A stretch of DNA of 32,497 nt, from positions 1 through 32,497 of the IMG/VR virus record IMGVR_UViG_3300030328_003713, one strand, 5' to 3'. Both the position numbers and the translations under genes were made by a program. A model generated the notes under the pieces. The model did not search any database. It was not told where the DNA came from and worked only from the letters and a program-made list of their open reading frames with translations. Shown one piece after another: positions 17,501 to 26,187 of this stretch. Position 1 is the first letter of the stretch; each line of letters starts with the position of its first letter. Source of the stretch: a virus.

Positions 17501-20500
17501 TTGGTTAGTAGAGCCACCTTCAAACATTCCATCCCAAATAAATCCTCTATATCCAGCCGTGACACCAGTTCCCGCGTAAAACCAAGGTTGATCAGCAGAG
17601 GGAGCATTCATTTGCCAACCGTACGAGGAGTTTTGGTAAGTAGTAGAAACACCAGATGGTTCAATAGTAAAACTACCATCTTCGTAATCATCAGCCTCAT
17701 ATTGCCAAAAAATATTTCCACTAGGACCGTGATCAGTAAATCCACTTCCAGTAACACCACTCCAAAAATCATCTCGCTGCGAGCGTTGTGTTGTTGGCGT
17801 CAGCAAACCGTTGTGATAAACTGGGTACATGTGAGAATCCATGTTGTCATCAAAACCACCACTAAGACTTGTCGCTGCTACGCAATTGTCTTGACCGTAA
17901 TTGTTAGAATTAAAAGGATTATCTGAACTATTAATAGAATGACTATAAAATATAGAAGAAGAAGTTGTAGCAAAAGTAGTAAAAGTAGCCGGAGTATAAG
18001 TAATTGTAAAAGTTTCTGGAATTAAACTACCAACTGGTATTTCATTCCAATTTTGAATTGTAACATCTACGTTTATACTTATATTTTCATAAATATTACT
18101 TGCAAAAAACGGTCCAGACGTTGTGTCAGGCACATTTAACTGCGTATAATTGTTTATTTCAGAGTCAGTTACCAACTCTCCAACTGCTGTTATTAGTTGA
18201 GACTGACTACCAGTGTCAAGCGAATCATTAGCTATAAGATTTTTTCCAGGTGTATTTTCTTTTAATGTTAAATTATAATTTTTATTATGAACATCATAAC
18301 TACCAATAATTTCTCCTGATATTTTTAAAGTGTCTCTAAAATAATCATCCATACCGTGATCCGATATAGGTGTTATACCATCCATAGATAATCTAAGTAC
18401 TGCACCTCTTTGTTTGTCTGCAAAATAAGCTCTATAAGATTCTTTTGCAAATGATTCTGGATTTTTAGATATACCAAAATCACCTACAAAAGGATTTGCA
18501 TCACCAAGAACCGCGTCTGTTGATACTAGTTGAACATTACCATCAGCATTATACAATGCGTTTTTATTAGAAGTTATACTTACTACTCTATCCTCACAAA
18601 AAGCAATTAAACTTATTCTTCTTTGAAATAATTTTTGTATACTACCGTATGTAGGGTTTAAATCTTTGGTAATTTTTTCAGCCATTATAAACTGATTTAA
18701 ATCATTTATACCAGAGGTTGAATTATAAATCCCAGAAAATATTAAACCATTTTTTCTATTTTCTTCTTTGTATTCTTGATCTAAAATTAAAGAAGCCTTA
18801 ACACCTTTTGATATATTTGGTGAATTAAAATCATCTTTTATTCTATTTGATTCTATACCATTACCAAAAGAGTAGCAATTAAAATAACTTAAACCATGCT
18901 CCATAGAAGCGTCTAGTGTAGGGTCTAAAGTAAATGTATTTATATAATCACCGTTTGCATCACCTTCCTCAACAATTCTAGTTGTAGTATAACTACCATC
19001 TTCTCTAAAAAATCTTATTTGGGTAGATATTGACGCATTTGGATCAGAGTTGTCAGCATAAATTATTTCTGTACTTTGATCTGTTTCAAACTTGTTAAAA
19101 CCATCTCCACTTAATGTAATTTCTCTACCATCCCAAGACTCTAAATAAATAGGTTCGGTAATATCATGTTTTCCATTTCTAGCTTCTTCTTTTAGTATTT
19201 CCACTCTACAACCTATTGGTGCAAAAAGTTCATTTGTTTCATCGGTTAATTTAAGCGGTATTGCTTGGCCAGCCTCATAATAAAGATCTAAATTTTCACC
19301 CGGCTTAGCTTCTGTTTCCCATATTGCTGGACTTTGACTAATATCTTCTAATAAAACACCAGCATCAGTTGTTATAAATTTTATATCTAATTGAGAATTA
19401 GAATCAAAATCTGTAGTATTATCAACAACACCAGTAACATCTAATGGATTTCTATCTACCTCAAATATATAAACAACTCTTCTATTATTTGCTCTTCCAA
19501 AGGATGTGATTTTATCTTGAAGCGCCTCAAAGTTAGCTTGAATACTTGTGTCATCTAAAAAATCTTCAGCGGCTTCGTCAACACTATTTCCACATAACAC
19601 TAAACCACCATTATTAACTGTTGGGCTGGTTGCCGAACCGTCCCATTTATACTGCGCTATCCAAGACGTGTGATTATATATTCTTTTTTCTTTTACATCA
19701 CTAATTATTTTAAATGGTTCGTTTTCTGCAGATGAAAAGACAAAGTATTGATCTTTTCGAAGGTTATTTATAAAGTTCTGAATTTTATTGTCTGGGTCTT
19801 TAGATGGTGGCCACGCTGGATTCCATTGATTGTCGTGTTTTTCTCTATGTACTGGATTGTTATTATAACCATAACCAACATTAGGCCCTGGGGCGCCAGG
19901 TAAACCAGCTCCTAATTCGTTGTAATTACCCTCCATTTCAAGTATTTTATTTGTAGTGCTATTAGTAAAAATACCACCACCCCATATTGCTTGCATGTGA
20001 TTACCAGGACTATTAACTCCTTTTAAGTTTTCATCCCCAGCCAACCATGGGTTTAATTCCCAATCATTATCATGCAAGTCTTCACCTGGTGCTAAAAAAG
20101 ACAAGTGTATAAAATACCTACCAACCTGATCAACATCTCCTTTAGCAAGTGGAAACATTTGTTGAGTACCATCATCAAGAAAACCATAAGTGTCGTCACC
20201 AAGCCCTTGCAATGGTTTACCTGCTATACGAGATAATCCTTTCCATCTTCTAAAACCTATATTTATATTAGGGCTGCTCGTGTCTCCAACATGCTCAGTT
20301 TTTGTTGTTAAAAAACCCTCTAAACCATTCATTGCTTTTGTTGGATCTTTAGAGATTGAGCCACCTGAGAATGAAAAAGGTCTAGGACTATAAGAACTTG
20401 TTAAAGGTAATTGCAGAAAACTCCCGCCAGAAGCAGAGAGTGTTGACCAGCCATAACTTCCATCATCAAAATGTGCCCATGTTGGAAACCTTTTTGCGCT

Positions 20501-22993
20501 TCCCTCTTTCCAGCCAATCCAAGTTTTTCCGGATTCTCTCACGAGCGTACTTGTAACGTTATCATTAAAAAGTTGGCCAGCAACCATGTATATATTATCA
20601 ATAAAAAACCCTCTATTATCGTTATTACTAACATCACCTAATTGAGCTGCTAAAAGCTCCCATTCACCTTCTTCTTGTGTTGAACCACTACCACCAGTTA
20701 CTTCAGAACTATCTTGTGTTGGTGGAGCTGATATTGGAGTAACATTTATAACACCATCAATATCTTGAGGAACACCAATACTACTACTTCCTGCCCCAGA
20801 AGATATAGCTGGATCATAAAGCCAGTTTAATTTACTTTGATTACTAATTATATTATTACCATTAATATCGAAAGGTAATATTTTTTCTGGTGGATTATAA
20901 ACAATTTGAACAAAAAACTTTCCTGAAAATTCTTCTAAATCTTTTTCGTCTTTTCTTTCAATTGAAATTTGTAAATCATTATCTAACTTTCCAGCTGCAG
21001 CGCTACCTTGTGCTAATGTTGCATCTGCTTCTGTAATTTTCCTGTTTAATTTAAGCTTATAAACCGTGCCGACATATTCTAAAGATATTATTCTATATTT
21101 TTCAGAATTAAGTTTTGTCTCTTTATTTTTCCAAGAAATAAACATATTCATTACATTGTATTGCCCTACTTCTTTCACGCCAAAACCACCACCACCTATA
21201 GTGCCTAACCATTCAGCTATAACAATTTCAACTCTATCAGTTTCTTTACTAATAACATCATCAACATTTGTCATGAAACTATCAGTCAAATAATTACTAC
21301 TAGTTTGAACTGCTTTTCCTAAAGTACGATATTCAAACTTTACAGCGTCAGGCGCTTCGTTTTGTATATCTAATATTTTAAACTTATTTTCAATTCTTAC
21401 TTGCTCGTGATTACCGCTTATTTCTTTTTTTAATATTAAATAGTCATCTACTGTAACTTTGTTTCTATCTGTTGATGGAAAAGAAAGCCAAACGCGATCC
21501 TCATCTTGGTCATATACATTTAAAGTTGATTCTGCATATGCCTTGTGCATTATTAAATTATAATATTCACCAGAAGTTTCTTTTACGTATAGTTTGTAGT
21601 AATCAGCCCAAGTAGGTATAAGCGTGTCTAAATTAGCTTTTAAAATCAAACTTTTACTAGCCAAATGCTGAAAGTCATTGTTATACCAAGGTATATTAAC
21701 ACCCCCGTCTTCAGATGTAAAAACAGGTGTTTCTCTACCATATTTATCACCCCAAACAAAACCAACTTGATAATTTCTTTGCGTTTTTAAAGAAGGTTTA
21801 CCTCCAGTAGTAAAAGTTTGACCATCTTCTCTTAAACCAAAGTCAGCATTAATTTTGTTATTTACTTTGTTTTGACCTTTCAACAAATCATAACCTTGCG
21901 TATAATTTCCATAAACAAGTCTATTACCTGTTATTTCTTGTGCTAAAGCTTTTCTTGGAACATTATCCCAAGGTCTTAATAATTGATTAGAAGGTATTGC
22001 AGAAGATATAGATTCAGATTTCAACACAAAATTATTAGCATCCCATTCCGCGTCATCATGATTAATTGTTTTTATAGAAAAAACTACAGGAGACCCATCT
22101 TCTTTGTAAAGTATTTCAACTTGTTCAACATCTTTTGGAATACTAGAAGAAACAAAGTTAGATATTTCTATAGATTCAATATTATTTAGCATTGCTAAAT
22201 TGTAAGATTCTTTTATTGAGTACGCGTTTTCATCACTAATATCTTCACCTATATATTTAGGGTTAAATATTACTTGGGTAAAAGGACCAAAAGAAGAATA
22301 TTCTCCATCCTTATATCTGTATCTAAAAGAAAATCTTGGGAAAACTTTTTCGAATAGTTTTGATGTATTCTGATCGGTAGGTTCGTTTATACTTATTGAA
22401 GGTGGGTATTTAGGACTTTTTTTAATAACAGTAATGTGTTCTTCTAGCATATCACCCTTATCAACACCATCTATTATTAATCTTGTACTAATAGCGCTAT
22501 CTAGACTTGTAATACCGGTTGGGTTTGCCTCTTCTGTACCCTGTATACAATTATCTATGTTTATTTTTTTAGGCTCAGAATTATTATCAGTCCAAAACAA
22601 TAAATTATCAATTATATTTATACCTGTAATAATATTTTGAGTAAACTTTAAAACACTATTGTTTGTGTCTACTAAAACAAACTTTTTTTCTTCAGTGTTT
22701 AAATCATATTGTAATATTGCAGAAATAGGATCAGGCTCTTGAGTTACGAACCAATATAATTTATTGTTTTTATTATCAGCAATTGTCGCTACGCATTTAT
22801 AGCCAGAATCTGCTGGTATAACATCTTCTACTCTATAATTACCTAATATATTCTGAACAACACCAACACTGGCATCATCCGAAGATGATACCTTAATATT
22901 CATCGCGTCTATGTACTGTCCATTAGGAACAATTCTTTCATCAAGGTCTTGATTCATCTTACCTTGAGTGAAAGTGTTTTTAATTTCTGGCAT
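14579..22993 (-). CDS. giant tail nozzle/stabilization-type protein (2804 aa) with carbohydrate-binding-like insertion
   Basis: The N-terminus (FTQGKMNQDLDERIVPNGQY, residues 8-27, then DAMNI) matches the start pattern of stabilization/nozzle proteins of crAss-like and marine short-tailed phages, functional counterparts of T7 gp12. Further nozzle-type features are ALAQEITGNRLVYGNY, the YQVGFVWGDKYGRETPVF strand and, at about 1480-1579, the YRAYFADKQRGAVLRLS and YDVHNKNYNLTL segments. The nozzle resumes at about 2628 (LSFDENVRGWVSKKSFIPE) and runs to the end. Between them, about residues 1585-2625, lies a Gly/Ser/Thr/Asn-rich insertion made of beta-sandwich-like modules. Each of four closes with a related strand: VDDLQVGF (1992-1999), HIDAIRL (D2286), AIDNISL (D2465) and TIDNIML (D2614). 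These look like carbohydrate-binding or jelly-roll modules. The protein should form the lower tail tube and may carry the adhesin. Nozzle call good, insertion function inferred. Confidence 0.82.
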   Translation of the reverse strand: MPEIKNTFTQGKMNQDLDERIVPNGQYIDAMNIKVSSSDDASVGVVQNILGNYRVEDVIPADSGYKCVATIADNKNNKLYWFVTQEPDPISAILQYDLNTEEKKFVLVDTNNSVLKFTQNIITGINIIDNLLFWTDNNSEPKKINIDNCIQGTEEANPTGITSLDSAISTRLIIDGVDKGDMLEEHITVIKKSPKYPPSISINEPTDQNTSKLFEKVFPRFSFRYRYKDGEYSSFGPFTQVIFNPKYIGEDISDENAYSIKESYNLAMLNNIESIEISNFVSSSIPKDVEQVEILYKEDGSPVVFSIKTINHDDAEWDANNFVLKSESISSAIPSNQLLRPWDNVPRKALAQEITGNRLVYGNYTQGYDLLKGQNKVNNKINADFGLREDGQTFTTGGKPSLKTQRNYQVGFVWGDKYGRETPVFTSEDGGVNIPWYNNDFQHLASKSLILKANLDTLIPTWADYYKLYVKETSGEYYNLIMHKAYAESTLNVYDQDEDRVWLSFPSTDRNKVTVDDYLILKKEISGNHEQVRIENKFKILDIQNEAPDAVKFEYRTLGKAVQTSSNYLTDSFMTNVDDVISKETDRVEIVIAEWLGTIGGGGFGVKEVGQYNVMNMFISWKNKETKLNSEKYRIISLEYVGTVYKLKLNRKITEADATLAQGSAAAGKLDNDLQISIERKDEKDLEEFSGKFFVQIVYNPPEKILPFDINGNNIISNQSKLNWLYDPAISSGAGSSSIGVPQDIDGVINVTPISAPPTQDSSEVTGGSGSTQEEGEWELLAAQLGDVSNNDNRGFFIDNIYMVAGQLFNDNVTSTLVRESGKTWIGWKEGSAKRFPTWAHFDDGSYGWSTLSASGGSFLQLPLTSSYSPRPFSFSGGSISKDPTKAMNGLEGFLTTKTEHVGDTSSPNINIGFRRWKGLSRIAGKPLQGLGDDTYGFLDDGTQQMFPLAKGDVDQVGRYFIHLSFLAPGEDLHDNDWELNPWLAGDENLKGVNSPGNHMQAIWGGGIFTNSTTNKILEMEGNYNELGAGLPGAPGPNVGYGYNNNPVHREKHDNQWNPAWPPSKDPDNKIQNFINNLRKDQYFVFSSAENEPFKIISDVKEKRIYNHTSWIAQYKWDGSATSPTVNNGGLVLCGNSVDEAAEDFLDDTSIQANFEALQDKITSFGRANNRRVVYIFEVDRNPLDVTGVVDNTTDFDSNSQLDIKFITTDAGVLLEDISQSPAIWETEAKPGENLDLYYEAGQAIPLKLTDETNELFAPIGCRVEILKEEARNGKHDITEPIYLESWDGREITLSGDGFNKFETDQSTEIIYADNSDPNASISTQIRFFREDGSYTTTRIVEEGDANGDYINTFTLDPTLDASMEHGLSYFNCYSFGNGIESNRIKDDFNSPNISKGVKASLILDQEYKEENRKNGLIFSGIYNSTSGINDLNQFIMAEKITKDLNPTYGSIQKLFQRRISLIAFCEDRVVSITSNKNALYNADGNVQLVSTDAVLGDANPFVGDFGISKNPESFAKESYRAYFADKQRGAVLRLSMDGITPISDHGMDDYFRDTLKISGEIIGSYDVHNKNYNLTLKENTPGKNLIANDSLDTGSQSQLITAVGELVTDSEINNYTQLNVPDTTSGPFFASNIYENISINVDVTIQNWNEIPVGSLIPETFTITYTPATFTTFATTSSSIFYSHSINSSDNPFNSNNYGQDNCVAATSLSGGFDDNMDSHMYPVYHNGLLTPTTQRSQRDDFWSGVTGSGFTDHGPSGNIFWQYEADDYEDGSFTIEPSGVSTTYQNSSYGWQMNAPSADQPWFYAGTGVTAGYRGFIWDGMFEGGSTNQPTLALPGNRDADGTANDNLLLGQISTEYPNARNNTIFNGEEVKISFYFKHDPDLNESGTTTYSGPNGDTPRFVQITLYDGIPGSGGAILQSNKILDATNLPAGVTSSDYANYSQTPTTSTYELGYQTNRFVSFAEIGSTNNEYHVAYFKFTNGDELEGVCVDDLQVGFKVMNGDDGNGDRIYGFTYGNLGSVNIEKVFRLEECYTETSTSTPDGNAEPAVAIPAFATVEYSVSDWTVMNLANSSPLFSHTYIDDVGGDRAKFTYGYVFGMNLTTHTLTQSSSGSTATYQFPTTGTTSNNTVFYDDGSGGTGMYPNTSTFGGGTNTYGGTNQSWGKATIAPVNDMFVFENVVDGIRLRQDGLSLTTDDWYFIDIIYPLADAPDLGSGTGMIIKSGGSADGTPFNIVNTDIYYVYSGSNSNFANRDVLRAIFQIDSDQASNGRIDIAIPSDVKVHIDAIRLININDTYSGGEINDWTFNGPPNNPPSQHSFDRPKIYGGVDGIHFEVSDTDTTRIVDQWLFQKNNPIDTSLTPTPDGYEFKFTIKSYESGDLQVCIGNGATAIPLSNPHGGLCIGDDGTINQNGTYSVEFNFSDSMGGYDIKRDGVSTGDTTVANNYIIDKIVIKNRSDGFVGAIDNISLKDLTNYYTGATIGSFNISGFDQNLYTYIDFDVSNGQIQFNSAPRIGAGGDQVQIEQVINKDLYQNDTYRVRFEYDFTSNSGTGGIGFYCFSSKDNKGFKVEGLTGDGTYDELHTINEDHIADHLKDTFVFFVDSDDPLGTTGTIDNIMLRQEFIPVSDFPSTLSFDENVRGWVSKKSFIPEQGVSISSEYFTMKNGGLFEHNKEILDLEGNDTNRNTFYGIHEPSTIKAVLNESPSVVKSFNTLNYEGTQSKVKAGNPSVLHKGNYYNTLETYNQYDKTGWSVEYIKTDKQEGSLNEFIEKEGKWFNYIKGLTTDIKTSDLSFQGLGVVKSKQTI

Positions 22994-22996
22994 ATA

Positions 22997-24553
22997 TTAG
23001 TGTTTTATCCACTTAGATTTACCTCTAAGCGTTTGTGTTATTTCTTCTAACTTAATATTTGACAATCTTAATTTAGCTTGTCTAGTTGCGGCAAACTTTT
23101 CCTGTTTGTATCTTCTTACAATATATTCTGGTGTATTTGCTCTTGTAGATAATATAGCGTACATTATGTGTTTGTAAATCGCATCTTGAGCAAGTTTGTG
23201 AACTTGCATCTCGCTATCAGTGCCCAAGCTGTCGCTTATATATTTTAAGATTACAGTTTTTCCAGAAATATTAGAGCTAAAATTTATTAAACCTTTTAAA
23301 CTGTCTATATAGAAAGAACCGTTTGCTTGGCTATGTTGTGGATCAAGACCATATCTTTCGCCAATAATTAAATCGTAATCATCAGTGTCGTACTCACGAT
23401 TATTAGTTTCAGAAGTATTTGAAGATTTATAATTAGTCCAAGTTGTAGAATCACCATCTCTTTGAACATTTGAAAACTCACCTTCAAAAGTTAAATTAAT
23501 ATCATCTAAAGTCAAAGTAACACTAGTATTGTCAACCATATTAACTAGGTTGCCAGGCACAAACATTGTTACTAAAACAAAAACTTCGTTATAACTACTT
23601 ACATCTACACCTTGTAAGTTTTTTGTTGCACTATCTACAGCGCTACTACCAGTCCATTGCATATAAGCTTTTCCAGCTGAATTACCAGTATATGGTATAA
23701 AATTAGGGCCTTTGTTTGCTCTACCAAAAACTTGTCCATTAAGACTAGGATTAAAATCTGAAGTATGTGGGTTTGTTATGCTATCACCTTTTGTTCTACT
23801 AATACCAAGTCTAATAATTGCTCCTGAAGCACCTGTTATATCTGCTGGAGCAACACCCAGACCTGACAAGCTTATTTCATCTATACCAGAAACATTAATA
23901 GCTTGCCAACAACTATAATGTCTACCATACGTGTGAGTTATGTTATTACTATCGGTATAACCTTCTTTGTGTATTGTGGCTGTTAACTTACCACCCACAG
24001 AGTTAAACACGTCTGTTGTGGTTACGCCATTTGGTTGAACTGTTGAGCCGTTTATTGCAAGATCATTTTTTCTTGCCGGCGAAGCGGACCAGTCATTAGT
24101 TGCATCAAATGATGATGAAAAATCTCCATTATTAAAACCTACAAATGCACCACTATTACCACCAAAATCATAATTACCGTCACTATCTTGTTTTATTTTA
24201 AAAGGATTTGAAGTTTTACTTGCAGGGTACAACCTATGCTGTATACCACTCGCGTCTGACCAAGAAATATCTGTATAATTTACGTAATCATGAGGTAAAA
24301 TCATAGTTAATGAAGGTGGTAAAACTATTTCTTGAGATTTTATAGACTTAAAAGTATCAAATGATAATTCTTGTAAAGCTCTTTGTGCATGAAAAGCAAC
24401 GTCAACTTTATTTGCTTTGCTAATAACTTTTTCCTCTCCAACATAAACAACCATAAATTGATTTATAATATCATCTAAAGAAGTAAACTGATAGTCTCCA
24501 TAATTATTTCCTTGATAATAATCTTTTTGATTTCTATTTGAATTTACTGTCAT
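22997..24553 (-). CDS. neck/ring (tail adaptor) protein with inserted beta-sandwich module (518 aa)
   Basis: The flanking parts look like a conserved neck/ring structural protein of marine short-tailed phages. Residues 1-130 include SLDDIINQFMVVYVGE, HAQRALQELSFDTFKS and the LYPASKTSNPFKIKQDSDG segment. Residues about 362-518 include TWTNYKS, ERYGLDPQHSQANGSFYID, GLINFSSNISGKTVILKYIS and a helical tail ending RLSNIKLEEITQTLRGKSK. Between them, residues about 133-359 form a Gly/Ser/Asn-rich beta module that starts GFNNGDFSSSF and ends VTLTLDDINLTFEGE, the same kind of closing strand as in the nozzle insertion. The core is predicted to join portal and nozzle (T7 gp11-like position), and the insertion would protrude from the neck. 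The gene starts three bases after the previous stop, with the A-rich leader AACAATAAAAA. Confidence 0.75.
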   Translation of the reverse strand: MTVNSNRNQKDYYQGNNYGDYQFTSLDDIINQFMVVYVGEEKVISKANKVDVAFHAQRALQELSFDTFKSIKSQEIVLPPSLTMILPHDYVNYTDISWSDASGIQHRLYPASKTSNPFKIKQDSDGNYDFGGNSGAFVGFNNGDFSSSFDATNDWSASPARKNDLAINGSTVQPNGVTTTDVFNSVGGKLTATIHKEGYTDSNNITHTYGRHYSCWQAINVSGIDEISLSGLGVAPADITGASGAIIRLGISRTKGDSITNPHTSDFNPSLNGQVFGRANKGPNFIPYTGNSAGKAYMQWTGSSAVDSATKNLQGVDVSSYNEVFVLVTMFVPGNLVNMVDNTSVTLTLDDINLTFEGEFSNVQRDGDSTTWTNYKSSNTSETNNREYDTDDYDLIIGERYGLDPQHSQANGSFYIDSLKGLINFSSNISGKTVILKYISDSLGTDSEMQVHKLAQDAIYKHIMYAILSTRANTPEYIVRRYKQEKFAATRQAKLRLSNIKLEEITQTLRGKSKWIKH

Positions 24554-24556
24554 TTT

Positions 24557-25252
24557 TTATTGTTTTTGTTGTTGAGACTGTCTTGAAGTTTCAGTAGTAG
24601 AAACTTGATATAAGGCTTGATCTTTTAAAGTTATTCCAGCTAAGGATAAAATTCTTGTAACTAACTCTGTTTGTTCAGACTCATGTAATTCAAAATTCTG
24701 ATGGTCATCTACATTTGGATTATATAATGCTTTTTCATTTATAACAACATATGTCCAATTAGGATTTTTTGGTTTTCTAATATAATTACAAGTTATATCT
24801 GCATTTTTAGTTGTATCACCTATTACAGTTATACCATTTGCAGATCTAAGATATACTAATCTAGTATCTGTTGGTTTAACAAGAGGTACAGATTTCATTT
24901 CTAACCATGTTTTTCTATCAACATACTCTGCAGTATAACGTCTACCCTTAATAGAATTTAACCATTGTACTTGTTGTAGTTTGTACAAATCGATTGGTAA
25001 AATATTAGACACGCTAGTCCCCGCCACTTCAAATAAACTTATTTTTTCTTTTAACAAGTTTACCATATCGGAATAAGAAGTGTCATTTCCGGGTATTCTT
25101 AAAAATTGATTTAAATCATAAAAGTATTGTTCAAAAATACTCATTTGTGCTTGATTGGCAAATAAGTTAAATTCTTGAGGTGTTATATATCCTCTTTGTT
25201 CTTTGTTAGCCAAAGCCAATACTGTTTGATATACCGTGTCTATATTTACCAT
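24557..25252 (-). CDS. neck/ring protein (231 aa), head-tail connector type
   Basis: This all-soluble protein has a helical N-terminus (NKEQRGYITPQEFNLFANQA, residues 17-36, then FEQYFYDLNQF) and a beta-rich middle (LYKLQQVQW, TRLVYLRSANGITVIGD, ITCNYIRKPKNPNW). The pattern is typical of ring/neck proteins in crAss-like and uncultured marine phages, which stack under the portal. It ends in a Gln/Ser-rich tail (TETSRQSQQQKQ). It is preceded by a 55-base gap containing a GC-rich palindrome and an A-rich leader (ACAATAAAAAAAT before ATG), and is followed after four bases by the second ring protein. The exact position in the neck cannot be read from sequence. Confidence 0.7.
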   Translation of the reverse strand: MVNIDTVYQTVLALANKEQRGYITPQEFNLFANQAQMSIFEQYFYDLNQFLRIPGNDTSYSDMVNLLKEKISLFEVAGTSVSNILPIDLYKLQQVQWLNSIKGRRYTAEYVDRKTWLEMKSVPLVKPTDTRLVYLRSANGITVIGDTTKNADITCNYIRKPKNPNWTYVVINEKALYNPNVDDHQNFELHESEQTELVTRILSLAGITLKDQALYQVSTTETSRQSQQQKQ

Positions 25253-25262
25253 ATTTTTTTAT

Positions 25263-25301
25263 TGTAGTTTGCGATCGCCCCGTAGAGCGACCGCTCCTAC
25301 A
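25263..25301. repeat. GC-rich imperfect palindrome, REP-like
   Basis: In the 55-base gap between two structural genes, the plus strand reads TGTAG-TTT-GCGATCGC-CCCGTAGA-GCGACCGC-TC-CTACA. The outer 5-base arms pair perfectly and the inner 8-base arms (25271-25278 and 25287-25294) pair with one G-T mismatch that is a G-U wobble as RNA, around an 8-base loop. An alternative fold uses GTAGGAGC with GCTCTAC on the minus strand. It stands out against the AT-rich surroundings, and the minus-strand head GTAGGAGCGGTCGC resembles repetitive extragenic palindromes of bacterial chromosomes. On the minus strand the hairpin is followed by A-rich, not U-rich, sequence, so a terminator is unlikely. It could be an mRNA stability or processing element, or an acquired mobile palindrome. 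Confidence 0.6.
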
Positions 25302-25307
25302 GTTTGA

Positions 25308-26156
25308 TTATTTTAATTGTTTTTCTATGTTTGCATAGATTTCCATACCTTCATCAGTTTTAAACCAAGCGGCTAAAGCCGAGTATGGATGCTCGTCAAA
25401 AGGAACATTCATTAGTTTTCTATCATTAGAGCCCCACGAAAAAGTTCTTTGATCTGAGGATAATTTTAACAATCCCATTTCTGTTGCTTTAATACCAAAG
25501 TTTCTAAGTTGAACATTATCGTCATTTACTAAATCTAAGAACAACTGTGGGTTTTTCTTAGCGTATAACAATAAATCACGTTTAAGCTCTTTAGAACTCA
25601 TCCCTGACACTTTAGAACCTACCTCTACACGCATAACAGCTTCAGCCATATCTATGTCTAGGTTTTTAGCTGCGTTTAAAGCTTCAATTTCCATTTCTAA
25701 CGTATCTATTTCACTTGCAGCCGTTTTAGCTGGTTCAAATTCGCGATATAACTTATTTTTATGAGGATGGTATAAAGAAAGAAATTTTTGTAAAACAGTT
25801 TTTTCTTTTGGAACATTTAAAACTCCTGCTCTAAAAGTTATATGCTCTAGTCTTTGATCGCCTTTCATTTCATCAACAAAACACGTTCTTTGGTTTGAAC
25901 AATATTTTAATTCTCTTTCGTAGCCCTTTTCTTCATCAAACCAATACACATTAGCTGATTTAATAGTATAAGACAAAGGTTTACCTTGTCCTTGTAATAA
26001 GTATGTTCTAGCTTTAACATCCCAACCGTCAATATTTTTGCTAGTTGGTTCTTTTCTTTTTGGTTTTGGTTGCTCTACAACCGGTGCAGTTTCAACAACC
26101 GCTTCTTCTTGTAATTGAGGTTCTTCTACCTCAACTTTTTTTGTTTTTTTTGCCAT
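25308..26156 (-). CDS. conserved marine-phage structural protein (282 aa)
   Basis: The N-terminal 40 residues are low-complexity and charged (KKTKKVEVEEP then PVVEQPKPKRKEP). The rest is a globular domain with a beta-rich part (ARTYLLQGQGKPLSYTIKSANV, shown here in two halves: ARTYLLQGQG and KPLSYTIKSANV; then YERELKYCSNQRT and HITFRAGVLNVPKEKTVLQ) and a helical second half (SSKELKRDLLLYAKKNPQ, DNVQLRNFGIKATEMGLL, ending PYSALAAWFKTDEGMEIY). I associate this domain with capsid-adjacent proteins of uncultured marine phages but know no assigned function. It is the first gene after the capsid terminator and so is reached by read-through or from an unrecognised promoter in the AT-only stretch at 26157-26187. 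A head-completion, neck or decoration role is inferred from position. Confidence 0.7.
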   Translation of the reverse strand: MAKKTKKVEVEEPQLQEEAVVETAPVVEQPKPKRKEPTSKNIDGWDVKARTYLLQGQGKPLSYTIKSANVYWFDEEKGYERELKYCSNQRTCFVDEMKGDQRLEHITFRAGVLNVPKEKTVLQKFLSLYHPHKNKLYREFEPAKTAASEIDTLEMEIEALNAAKNLDIDMAEAVMRVEVGSKVSGMSSKELKRDLLLYAKKNPQLFLDLVNDDNVQLRNFGIKATEMGLLKLSSDQRTFSWGSNDRKLMNVPFDEHPYSALAAWFKTDEGMEIYANIEKQLK

Positions 26157-26187
26157 AATATAATATATAATAAAATTAATAAAAAAT

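Noticed and set aside
25271-25278. GCGATCGC (the HIP1 octamer common in cyanobacteria) as evidence for a cyanobacterial host
   Set aside because: I noticed it only here, within a larger palindrome; HIP1 is meaningful only as a highly repeated element, and the leaders argue for another host.
25263-25301. GC-rich palindrome as a rho-independent terminator
   Set aside because: In the direction of transcription the hairpin is followed by an A-run, not a U-run; the T-run lies on the wrong side.
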